Source of the DNA: Anastrepha obliqua
Taxonomy: Eukaryota > Arthropoda > Insecta > Diptera > Tephritidae
DNA: 64,000 bases
Assembly (NCBI RefSeq): GCF_027943255.1
Contig: NC_072894.1
Location: forward strand, 76,919,601 to 76,983,600
Direction: 5' to 3'
Positions 46,931 through 59,400 of the stretch are shown here, piece by piece (position 1 is the stretch's first letter; every line of letters starts with the position of its first letter). Below the pieces are notes generated by a model. It searched no databases. It was not told where the DNA came from and worked only from the letters and a program-made list of their open reading frames with translations. Both the position numbers and the translations under genes were made by a program.

Positions 46931-49900
46931 ATGATGATAATTTTTTGAAAATTTAGTTCTTTGAAACTTTAAAGTCCTTTAAAAATGAATTTGATGAGAA
47001 AGTGAAAAATAGAGTACGCAACATTAATATTTCCACGTGCATATGAAATTTTTTCCTGATAACTTTAACTGTCTTAAACTGTTCTCGGTCAAGGGACTAT
47101 CTCGGCTACCTGAGAGCGGAGCCAGAGATGTCAATCATATTGAAAACGTAGACCTTGTTGAATGCAATTTTGCAGGAATCACTTCTGCAACGAAGAAACT
47201 ACCAACTTTTCACTTCCCCCCACCACAATTTCTTTACGTAAAGTGCTCCCCAGGGGAAACGTGAAATATACGCAGCTTGTAACCAAGAATGAGATATAAT
47301 GAGATAATACGAGATAGCTTATTCCCAATTTCCAGCACTGACGTAATCGTTTGTCAAAATCTCGAAAAATAAAGTACAAAAAGTACAATGAAGGTATTGT
47401 AAATATACTCATAACTACCTGCTTTATCACATAGCGTCTCTCAGAACGGGACTTAGTGTCCTTGGTTCTGCATTCTTCTCCTCATTGAGGGGTATTTGCA
47501 ACAAGAGAATGAAACAGTACGTTAAGGTAAGGATTCAAAGAATACGCTCGTATATAATCCTTTGTGGGCTCTATGGACCATTCTGGTGCATATGATAATG
47601 GGGGTGTAGATCAGTAGAGTTAACAAAACCTAATAAGCGTCAGAAGTCTTGACCAGTAAAAATTAATCATTTAGAAAAAATTATGGGCATTTTTATTACG
47701 CGATAGGGTGATTAATTTTTGTATATTAAATGTATTCTGCTGGCGTTTGTAATGTAGGATGAAAGAGCGATGCCAATCGCAAACGAACTGCTCCTGAAAG
47801 GATTAACAAAATATCGCTATAGACAAATAGGGTTAAATTTAGAATTTTTGTGCAAACGTAATTTCTTTTTGGTAATATTTTTCGGCAACTGTACTACATA
47901 TTTTTTAGCATTAGCCAAGTATTTCATTAATTCCACGTAGTTCACAAATAAAGCTGTAAGACGTAGCAACACTGATTTTCCCAAAAATAAAAAAACCTTT
48001 TTTAAAAGAAGAAATTTCGTTACAGTCATGAGCTATAATTGAGGTTGAAATATCGCCAAATAACATTAGTAATAGCAATAATTTGTTGCTTTAGTGTTAA
48101 ATCGCCCTTGATTTCACAAAATTAAAATATAAAAATTAAAAAAATTCAGTTTAAATCAATCCAGTCTTTTAACTCAAATCTTTAATTGGTGGCGCAAAAT
48201 GAATCATTATATCGGAAAAGTTTTTATTCTTTTTGTCGGGACAACTAGTAAGTACAACACTCAGGCAACATTAAGTCCATTGTACTGTATTCGGATTTCC
48301 TTTTAATTTTCTTTAGATCTACCCGTCCTCCGAAGACATCTGATTAGATCTTGTGGTGCTAAAGAGCCAAGGTGGTCGCTTATTAACACACCAGGCCAAA
48401 GATCTCAAGCGAAGGCGGGACAGACGCATAAAAAGTGGGGCCCTCTGCACAAGCGGGGCAGAGTACACTGTATGTCACGATATCGGGAGATTTATATTTC
48501 TTGCAAATGACATTGAATGCCAATCACATTTGACACTTGTGAACTTCAATATACAAACAAACAAGCAGGCCTAAATAAAGGTTTCCACCACGCAAACTAT
48601 TTTTATTTTATTTAATAAAACAGATATGCAAAAACCAACTTGGCTGATTAAGTTTACACCTCCTTGTAGCATCATTTTGTTCCTAATTTTTCAGCATTTT
48701 TTTGTGAGGAAATTATCGAAGTCACAATGCAATCTGATTAGAAAGGGACATGCGACTTTTGGGTACTTATACATATGTATCTGCGTATATACACATGTAT
48801 CTGTTGCTCTTACATACATCTATACAAATGTATAATATATGTATTTGTCACTTATACTCCCAATTACGCTATTTTTTAAAGCACTTATACGCAGACCGAG
48901 GCTTAATATTAGATGCACATATACATACACACAAATATATTAAACTACCTCTCATCAATTTTTTAACTATTTAAATTGTAAAACAAGTCATTAAACTTTT
49001 AAATGCCGTGGTAGTTGATAAATATATAACTACTTAAGTATTTGCGTAGCTAAGTTTTTGATAAATCCATTGCGTGCTTGTAAATCTCTTGAAATCATCA
49101 AATAATTATGTATTGCACAATTTTTGTTTAATACAATAAAAGTACTAAGTATTATGTATATTTTTCGTGGCTTATTAATGTTTTGCAATAATGAATATAT
49201 CTAATATATTTGAGACAGCTAATAACTGTAATAAATTTTTGCAATCAATATTTGGAAAATTGCAATTTGTTTGAATTTACGCTAATCGAGCAAACTTAAC
49301 GCCATTCAGCAACATTATTTCAACTCCCTAAAACTACTTATACTATACCATCCTTATTCAGTATGTTGTAAATATACACGCTAGATGTGTGTGGGCATGT
49401 GTGAAGTGTGCACAAAAAGTATTCGTCGCTTAATTTTTTACAACATTTGGATCTTAGGTTTGGGATTTTTCAAGATCTTGGTTCGTGATAAGAATCTTAT
49501 CACTAGTACCCTTTGCAAGACGCCTCAGATTTCCTTCAACACTACGACTCAACTATTTGAATGCGGTTTTTTGTTATTATGCTACTAATACTATTCTTTA
49601 AAGTAACAAGTCGGCTCATGCTAGTAATTTAACGCTGGTGTGATAGCAACACAAGAGTGAGGGAGCCAGGTTAGGTTTAAGGCTGTCATATATGTTTGTG
49701 CATACATACATTGAGAATTAACGTATAAATACTCGTACACCTACTATGTACGAGTGGCTATGAGAGTGTTTTGCCGCCCTGCATTATGAGAGACGCATGC
49801 CAATATTGTTCTTATTTACTGTTACTACCGGGATGACGACAATAGGTAACCAGCAACTTCATAGTTAAATTCAAGTAAATTAATTGAAGCTAATTTTCGG

Positions 49901-50202
49901 CTTTAATCTAACTGTTATTGTGCTCATGGAGTTTTAAGTAATATAACTAACATTTATAAGTAGGCTGAATAGACTAGGACACGTCTATTGACTATTTGAA
50001 AGTCTAAACTTTTAATTTAATTCACTTGATCGACGACGCATACTTTTTGTGCTCACTGTTTCGAACTCCTTTCATCCACTCTGTTCAAAATCGAAAATCT
50101 ATATTTTCTTATATGCAAATATTTTTTCGCTTTTGATTTATCATAAAATCGTTTGCAAATTATGTTCCTTGCTTACGGTTATCTACGTTATGTTTTTGTT
50201 TT
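46931..50202. other. AT-rich stretch downstream of the stomatin stop
   Basis: No coding exon recognised. The part next to 50203 is probably 3' UTR of the minus-strand stomatin gene, but no poly(A) site could be fixed. A GC-richer patch at 48310-48500 has an Arg/Lys-rich 73-codon frame without a known motif. Confidence 0.5.
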
Positions 50203-50409
50203 TTACATAGATGATGTTTGTATTCCCGCTTGCGGTGATGTCGATTGCTGCGGTGAATGTTCCGTGCTCACGCCTGCCACCGCTGGCACAACGGCATTTT
50301 GCTGCTGCTGCGCCGTCGCTTCGGTTGTCTTTAGGAAATAAGTGATTAAATCGATGGGTAATGGGAAAACTATCGTTGAGTTCTTTTCCGCCGATATTGT
50401 GTTAAGTGT
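50203..50409 (-). CDS. stomatin-like last coding exon
   Basis: The exon starts after the acceptor caaaatag and encodes [20 protein letters not shown], then LITYFLK, the conserved C-terminal segment. A variable tail follows with a QQQQ run and Ser/Pro/Gln-rich composition, ending at TAA (50203-50205). The 207 bases are 69 codons including stop. The tail should be cytosolic and is the least conserved part of the family. Confidence 0.93.
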   Translation of the reverse strand, partial: TLNTISAEKNSTIVFPLPIDLITYFLKTTEATAQQQQNAVVPAVAGVSTEHSPQQSTSPQAGIQTSSM

Positions 50410-53400
50410 CTATTTTGGGAGAATTCGAAAATGTTTTAGATTAAATTTTTAGCTCATACTAATATATTACTTTACAACCTTAAATGTATATTTAGGTAAG
50501 TATATTTAGTAAAGTCATAATAATAATATTTGATGAGCCATCAGCCTGTTCGGCGATTAAATCAAGCTTAGATTTCTGAATAGAGAATAATAGTTTTTAT
50601 TACCTGTAAGTAGCGCAATTGTAGCGCTGCTGGTGAGCCTCCGATTACCTCAGATGCTTCGCGCAATGCCTTGGATGCTTTCTGCTCTCCTTCGGCGGCA
50701 ATAACTTTAGCACGTGCCTCACGCGCTGCTTCGGCTTCGGCGGCCATAGCGCGTTGCAGTTGTACTGGCAAACGTACATCCTTGCTGTAATGTGAGGTGA
50801 AATAGAAGTAGAATAAAAGTTAGTATTTGTACAATTACATTTTAGATTAAATCGGTTGCTTATTCAAGCACAAGATATGCATATGTATGTGTCTAATAAT
50901 ATATAGGGACAATATCTGTACAACCCTTTTCTAAACGTATAAGCAATAGAGCACCGAAATGGACAAAAGTATTTTTTATTAGCCTCCCGCTTATTTACTG
51001 ATAGGTGACGTCCTATGTATAAATGCAGAGCTCATAAAATATGGCGAAGAAGAGTTGATTAGACAGATATATGAAATAATACTCCAAATTTGGATAACAG
51101 AAAACATGCCTGAAGAATGGTATACATGCCTAATAGTCCCAATTTATACAAAAGTGGGACAAATTAAATTGTGTAAATTGTAGAGGGATAGCTCTTTTCA
51201 ACGTAATCTACAAAATTCTATTAAACATACTGTATGAGACACTAAATGTGTATGCAGAAGAGATCGTGGGAGATTACAGACAATGCTTTATCATGTCGCA
51301 GATATTTGAAAAATGTTATGAGTTCAACATTAATCTACACTGTATCTTTATAGACTTTAAGCAAGCATTTGATAAACTTAACAGAAAATATATCGACGAC
51401 CATCACCTAAAAGTAGTGAGTATACTACAAAAATAAATAAATTTGATGCATATGACTCTTATACACTCAAACGCTAAAGTAATAATGAATGGCGAAATAT
51501 CTGACGAATTCGAAATGAAATCCGGCATGAGACAAAACGAATCACTATCAGTGCTTTTATTTAATTTAACACTGCATTCAGAAATAAACGAAATAGCTCA
51601 AGGGGGTAGGTAATTCTTTATTTAATTTATAAAAAATTATGGCTAACAATTGATTTGATTCATACATTAATTCATTTAATATATTAAAGTAAACAAAGAA
51701 ATAAATAAAAATGTTTGTGGCAATAACCTTGTTGTCTGTCACAGCTCTTAAATTAATTAATAATTGACCTCTGTTATAAGAAAATCTCTATAGTGCCAGG
51801 CTGAGTATATGAAACCAGTTAGTGTTCTCCAATTTTGGCCATTTAGTGTATGTATTACTTCAGCGTCGTTTAACTTCTCTGCATTTAAGTATATTTGTCT
51901 GATTTCCTTCAGTGCAGGGAGCCTTCTTAAGAAGTGATACATGTCTTCTTTTTCGTTTGAGTTGCATAGTGTGCAAATTTTTACCGCGTTTCCATAAGTT
52001 ATTGCATTCAGCTTTAACAAACCACATCTTGCTTTAAATGTTGTTGTTATGTCAGCTAACCGCATATCTTCTCTAAAGTATGATTCTCCTTTTGAGTGAT
52101 CTAAGTGTTTATATATTCGTGTGGTGCTTGATAGTGCTTTTTATTTTGCCATGTTTAAATTTTGTAGTTTAATGTTTGATAAAAGCTGGGTACAGCGATC
52201 TTGCCAGTCCGTAGCAGTTATGTTTTCTTCAAGCTTTAGGCCAAACTCCATACCTAAGTCATTGAGTTGTTTGAGCCAAAACACGTTTTTTCGTAATATG
52301 CACTGGGTAAGTTTGTGCGGGAGTCTACTGCTGTTGTATTTATAGATATTTTTCCAAATGTAGTTCTAACGAATATAAGTAGCTATCTTCTACGTTAGTT
52401 TCTAGCGTTATTGCATAATTCGGGGTGAAGACAGGTAATTTGAAAATTCTTTAAATAAAATAACGCTGAAGTTTATTTACTTCTTCCAACAGGGCACAAG
52501 GGGGCACAATATTTTACAAATCGACACAAATATGCGCTTAGCGGTGATATGGACTCGTTTTAAGAATGAGCAGCGAAAGAACAACCATAAAAGTATTTGA
52601 AGCAAACCCTGAAGGAGCAAGAAGGAGAGGACGATATACGAAAGATTAAAATCTCACAACATAAAGCGAAAGCGGACTGTCGAGAAGAATGGAGGTGTAT
52701 TGTAGAGGAGGCAATGGTCCACCCCGGACTGTAACGCCAAGACGATGACGATGATAATAATATCGGTAGCAAAAATTCTTCTGTGTAAGGTATACCATAG
52801 AGTTAATGTGTTATTTTTAATTTTTTTTTTTATAATTATGGTTTGAGACTTTATTTAATAGACTATAATTAAATACATTTAGTTCAACGGGAATTAGATG
52901 CTTCGATCTATAGTTTTAAGATTGACTTTCTGCGCTTAAAAAATGTTAACAGATTTATAATTTTATTTTTGTTATTCAAATTTCTTTTGTAAGCCCATAT
53001 TCTATCGTTTTAATTTTAAAATAATTCTTTGTGGCTAGATCTTTGTAGAGCTGGTCCATCGTTTGCAATACTCTCTGTTTCTCTTGAAGAATTAAAATGG
53101 GTCTAAATCGTGTATTATATGGAGAAAAAACATAAGACCTCAACGAAAAAAAAATTTCAAAAATCAACTTGAAAATTGCCCTTTGTTGTAATAGAATTGA
53201 TTGAGCTATAAAACTGTGTACCTAGAAATTTGCTGTATATTCTGACTATATTTTACATTTCATGTTATGTTATTTTTGCTGTAGCATGAGCTATAGAATA
53301 TTATATATAAAATAAAAAAGTAAAAGTACTCTCCGCCATAGTTAAAAAAAAAATCCTTCGCTTTTCCGCTATTTTTTCGTAGGTGGCTCGTTATTTACAC

Positions 53401-56400
53401 TACAAAATCCAGAAAAAAAAAATTTTTTTAAATTCTAATATATCTTTGTCAAGGTACCTTGAGACAAAAATAAACTAACTTTCAAATAATGTTTAAAATA
53501 ATACCATAATTGTAAAAAAAGAAATATATAAACAAAATTAAATTAACGTTAAATATGTATGAGGCGCGTAGATACGTTAGTGATCGTCGAGTTCGTTCCT
53601 TCCCTCCCGTTGATGATTTTAAAATATGATGACAAATGCTTATAGTTGCCATACATCACTGTCATATAAGGTTGCCATGTGTTTAAAAATAAAATCAACA
53701 TCAGTCAAAATTTAAAGCTTCGATAAAATTTTGGAAAATTTTCTTTTTCTTCGCGTTTTGTGGTTTTTTGTTGTAGTAAGAACTATATTTTTATAAAAAA
53801 ATAGGGTTGCATTTAAAATTTTTAACAAGATATGCATTAGAAGAAATCATAGGGGTACGAATAATAGTAGTTAGGGCTTGTGTTATGTAATTCGTACAAA
53901 ACCTCCTAGTGAATTCCCGAAAGAAAACATTTTGTTCCATGCGCCCCGGCTACTTAAAATTGAAGGGCCGTAGAAAAATCAGTACAAAATACTGCTCCAG
54001 CGAAGCGTTAGCGTATGTATACGGAGAATTATAATATTACGTCCATACATAAATCAACCGAAGCGTCGTTACATACTTACATTAGCAAGTAGGTACCCGG
54101 TATTTTTCACTGATTCTCTATACGTATTTCAATATATGAAGAAAACTCAACAAGATATGGAAATTTCTTTTGGAAATTTCAGAGGTTACTGATCATAGTT
54201 GTTGTTGTTATTGTAGCAGCGAGCTGTTATTAAGCATAGTCTCAGCTATTGATGGAAAAAAATCTGTGGCGGATTTTTTTTAGTGAGAAAAAAATGTATT
54301 CCAAAAATTTTGAAAATAATAAAATTTTTCCCCATATATTTTGGAAAAAAAAATTCTTTAAATATATTTTATGCTAAAAATTAAAAAAAAAAATATTATG
54401 TTAAAAAGAACAAACATTATTCACTTTAGAAACTCTATACCATATTTTTTCACATTGAATAAAAATCATACTTCAATTTTTTTATGCTTACTTTTTATTT
54501 TACTCAAGCTTACATATAAGCCACTTTTCAGAAAAATTTACGACAATTCGCAAAATAAGTGAATCCATTGACATGCAACCGCTCTACATTTAATTTTTTT
54601 AAAGCCGCCAGTTGCGCCAACCAATTAATTATCCACAGTTCTTGATAGCCAGCTAATCAATCAAGCCCTCCTAATAGAATAATAATTGCAATTAAATTAA
54701 TTTAACTTGAACATAATAAAGCACTTTTATTGCCCCTAATTGAATCATTAACTTCTGAGCCATCAACATTATATCCATACCAGTGTGCATATGCACTTAC
54801 TCGTATACTTAATGCACTTGTAAAAGGACGTTATAGAAAAATCGGATTTAAAGCTCCCATCTAACTTGCTAACGCTATTAAAATATGTACACAGCTCATT
54901 TACGGCAAGAGTATCACAATCTAAAAACATTTTTTTTAGATAAGTATGCAGAAATTACCAGCGCTCCTCTTTTATGTTGTGTAAAAAATTCATGGCGATA
55001 TCAATCAACAGCAACTCATTAGTTGAAAATATGCCTTTACTTTTACTTAGGGAGACATGGTAAATTGAAAACTTTGAAACCTTTTTTCTCCACACTTTGG
55101 TTCTTCGGATTATGTCACTCTTACAGTATATGAGTGATATATAATATGTGTGGTACAAGTATGTAGTACAACAAATAATTCGTCATTACTATACTCAATT
55201 ACGTGATTAAAAACCAAAACGTGACGTTGGATATATCGTGCAGGGCTTTCCTTGCATACTGCATAGATGTGCATAAGATACATATGTATGCATGGATGAG
55301 TTATTGGTACATGGCTTTGCTGCATGGAATACTAAAATACGTAAGTAACTACTTAAGTATTCATCACCACATATTGTTAGTGCAAAAATCGATGCCTCTA
55401 CTCCTTCGCGTTCTCCTTAAAGATGTGCGGTTCTAAATTCTGCTAAAGCGATGACACTTAAGTCATGAATAGGAGGGGAAAGATAGAAGGAATCGCAAGC
55501 GAGAGTAACATAATATTTTATTTATTTTACACTTGATCGCAGGCAGTATGTCATGTTAGAAGTTTGATGAATTATCCCTTCAGATACACTTACTTTTAAT
55601 TAATATTTTTTTTTTCACTTTAACTGTGGGTTTCTATATTTGGAAAAAATATGCATGAAAGGGACTATGAGTGATCTAGATTTTGAAGAAAGTGGCTATA
55701 ATTTATCCTGCAATGATTCGGACGTTGAGGTAAATTGGATACTGAACACTGACTCGAACGTGGATACCCAGATGCACATAAATTTGCGGCGAAAATTCCA
55801 GAAAATAACGACAAAGTTATAGAGCTGAGGAAACATTAGCTGCGAATGAGCAATATAACTCAGTAAGCTAGATAAGTAAGGTTCGCTCCAGAAAAACAGA
55901 ACTGTAAGAGCCGATTTCATTTTTAGATTTCCCCTCAAATATAAGAGTTTTGGAAGCTTTTAAAATGCGTTTTGAATTGTTGATGAAGAGTTTCTCAAGC
56001 ATATTTTGACACAAATGGATACGTAAAGCAACAAATAAAAAAAAAGGATTGAGCTTCTAACAAAAATCTACAAATATAGCTCGCCTTGTTATGGATGGAT
56101 ATTGTAAAGGTGGTGTTGAAAAAAATTATAACCGTGTTAAATTTATAACTATCGCGGGCATCCTTGGTTAGATATTTCTTAGCAGTGTGCGTTCTTTGAC
56201 AGTTTTCGTCAAATGGAGGAACCTATAGTTTTATGCCACCTTCGAGCGGCAGAAATACACTCGGAGGTTTGCCATTGCCTGCCGAGGGGCGACCGCTATT
56301 AGAAAAATGTTTTTATTAATTTTGCTTTCACCGAGATTCGAACCAACGACCTCTCTGTGAATTCCGAATGGTAATCACGCACCAACCCATTCGGCTACGG

Positions 56401-59400
56401 CGGCCGCCAATTTATTATTTATACGAAGTTACTAAAGAGACAAGTTTTTGTCTTACGATATTTTTTTTATTATCCTGCAAGCAACACATAACATGACTCT
56501 AAACCCTGATAACGCATAGTTGTGAAATTTAGGCAACGCCTGAGAATTTTGGTATGTAAAGATTTCTTGAGTTGGGAGAAATCGCAAACGAATATTCTGT
56601 CTTGCGGGGAAAATAAATGCATATGTATGAATATACATATATATACAAATGTGTATGTGTTTGCACTTAAACTGAGCTCATCCAGCTTTACATGAACAGA
56701 GCGCTCATAGTCATTGGTACGATGCTTACTTCACAAACCTTCAATGGCTTCGATTATTAATCGCCAGTTAAAAATTCATCTTCGAATGTGTGGGACTTCC
56801 CTCTTATTAGTATTGAAAGTAATGTTACTTTAGCTTCTGTGGGGATTTTTATGTTTGTAACATGAAATACAATTTTCCAAACAACAATTTTTTAGAACAT
56901 ATTAACCCTCTTGCGACTTTCCAAATTTGTTAATTGAGCGGTTTCTTAGAGTAGGGGCCAAAACGTAACGTTCAGTTGGGAACTACTGGGTTAAAATGTT
57001 CTATGGAAATATGTTGGGTTAAGTTAGGTTAACCTTCACGTAGACCTTTTCGTCCTTAGTTATACCTGATGAACTCAGATCTCTACGTTTCTTTATAGTA
57101 ATATCTTGCAATAAGTCTGCGGCATCCTTTTACATGCAGATAGTGCGTTACTGCCCTTTTTCCTTCTCTCTAAAATATTGTACTTCCATGATAGTTTGCT
57201 ATCCAATATTACTTCGAGGTACTTAGAGTCAATGCTAAGTTAGAGTCAGTTTTACGCCGTTCAGCTTCGGGTGGAGCCAATTCGGTATCTTGTACTTTCT
57301 GGTAAAGAGTACTATGACCAGAAATATTTCCGGTAAAATTTTATTGTATACGTCTTAGCCTTGCATTTCGCTCTGAAATATATTTTAACCAGTTTCCCCA
57401 CTTTTTTGATATCAAATCAAAAACTAGTTCCACCGGTGTCTGCGCTAAGTCTTCCGATAGATTTGTCACAATTGTACGCATATTTTTTCATATCTAGACT
57501 TTCATTTTTATTTTTATTGCCGGTTAATAAACACGAAGAGAAATAATGCAGACAAATTCATACAGAAAGTTAAATCTATGGCCTGTAAGGGATGAAAATC
57601 TCTTGATGGAGATATGACAAACGAAAATTGCCGGCCCGCCAAAACCGGGCGCATAGTTAAGGAGACGGCACTGAAGATGAATCATCTTAATATTAAGTGC
57701 TAATCTTTTTTTGAGTGAAAAATCTTTTCGAAAGTTATTTTTTTTAAAGGATATATGTATTAAACGAAGCCCACAGGTTTGGAAATAAACGTCGATCCAT
57801 ACGAAAGTGTTCTTTGGTTTTTTTAGTTTTGCAATCCTCCGAGCAAGTTCTAAATGCCGCTTGAAGATTAACTCCATCGTTTTACAATTCAAAGGATTTT
57901 TAGATTAGCCAATGCATTCACATACGATCACATTTTTCTTATCGGCATTATATAAAATGAGATCTTTATTAAAATTTATGAATTTAAATTAAATTTAGTT
58001 ATTTACCATTTAAAAATGTAAACAATGCCTTGTTTATTTATATTGAAAATGAATCGGAGTTAACTTTTGCAAATTCAGCGAGTGTTTTATTATGGGATAG
58101 ATACATTTTCAGAAATCATTTACAAAGTCCAATTTGGTTTGAGCTGCCATAAAATTGTCGCACAGTGTTACTTAAATGTATGTAAACTTGTTAAAGGTAA
58201 CCCATACTCACATATACATGTGTGTACTTACATTGCGAATTTCACGTTAATCTTTGACATCACGGGGTTAACGTGTTTGCTGATATTATTGTTATGCATA
58301 CAGTCATGCACACATACATATGTACGTAAATACAAGCATTAAGGCATGTGTGTGCAGACAAAGCTATAACAAGTAAATCCAGTTTTGTACAAAGCTTAGT
58401 ACGTAGGTAATGATGAATACACGAAATTTTGGCATAATAACATACATTGTCTATGCTAATTAGTTTGGCGCTTTACTGCAGCCAAATCGGCTTAACTCCG
58501 CCAGTTCATTAAGCGAACAATGCACCGCGTAGTAGTTGAGTATTATGGTATGTTGTAACTATTACATAGCTTAAGGGATATACTGGCGTTCCATCTCCAG
58601 CCAAATTTAGAATATATTTATGTGTGTGTATATGTATAATTTGTATATGAACAGTATGCATAAGATCAAATATTATATTTATATATATAACTTTAATCGT
58701 TAGAATATATTTTCTCATATGATGAATGTGCCAAAAAGATTATCTATTTTGAAAATTGGAAGGGATTTAGTTGGAAACAAAAGATTTTTTATTATAATAT
58801 CTTGTATAGACAATGTAGAATTTGTATAGACAATAATAACAGGTTAATAGCCACCTTATAATTCTTTTCGACGAAATCGGCATGCAATTCTTCAATAATG
58901 ATGATCTAATCTAATCTTTCAGTTCAAGAATTTGTTTGCCGTTGTAAAGAATTAGTTTCCAGTCGAACTTTTAAACAAAAATGTTTGAATATTTAATTGT
59001 AGCGAGAGTGGAAATGAGTATTAAACCCATTTAAGCTTAGAGGTAATTGTGGCTAGACTGTGGGCAACGTCTACAGACTTGCTTCAGATAGACTTGCACA
59101 GCTATATTAGATATAACTAAGTAGATTTTCCCAACAGAAACAAGCTAGTATTTGTATTTATTTAGATCCAAGTAAGCAAATAAGTATAAAATTCAAGAGC
59201 TGTCTACCTGCTTAGGATAAAAGAAGAATTCGAAAAGTTCACAGAATGGGACGTTACTCTTACATTCCTAAAGTATAAATATTAAGCTTCAGTCAAATGA
59301 AATGACCGGGAAAGAAACTCATTTTGCAAGAGTTCCTTAACTATGGCGGGCATTAAGTTTTGTGCCTGGGTTCATACTCAATTTTTAACTAAGCAAAGAT

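Noticed and set aside
50153..50341. Plus-strand Cys-rich frame ([14 protein letters not shown])
   Set aside because: It is the antisense of the Gln-rich stomatin tail exon; CAG/CAA runs read as Cys-Cys on the other strand.
50568..50771. Treating MPVQLQRAM as a small stand-alone gene start
   Set aside because: The alanine-rich block continues the stomatin domain across exact splice sites from 60433 and into 50409. The Met is internal and the last residues of that frame are intron read-through.
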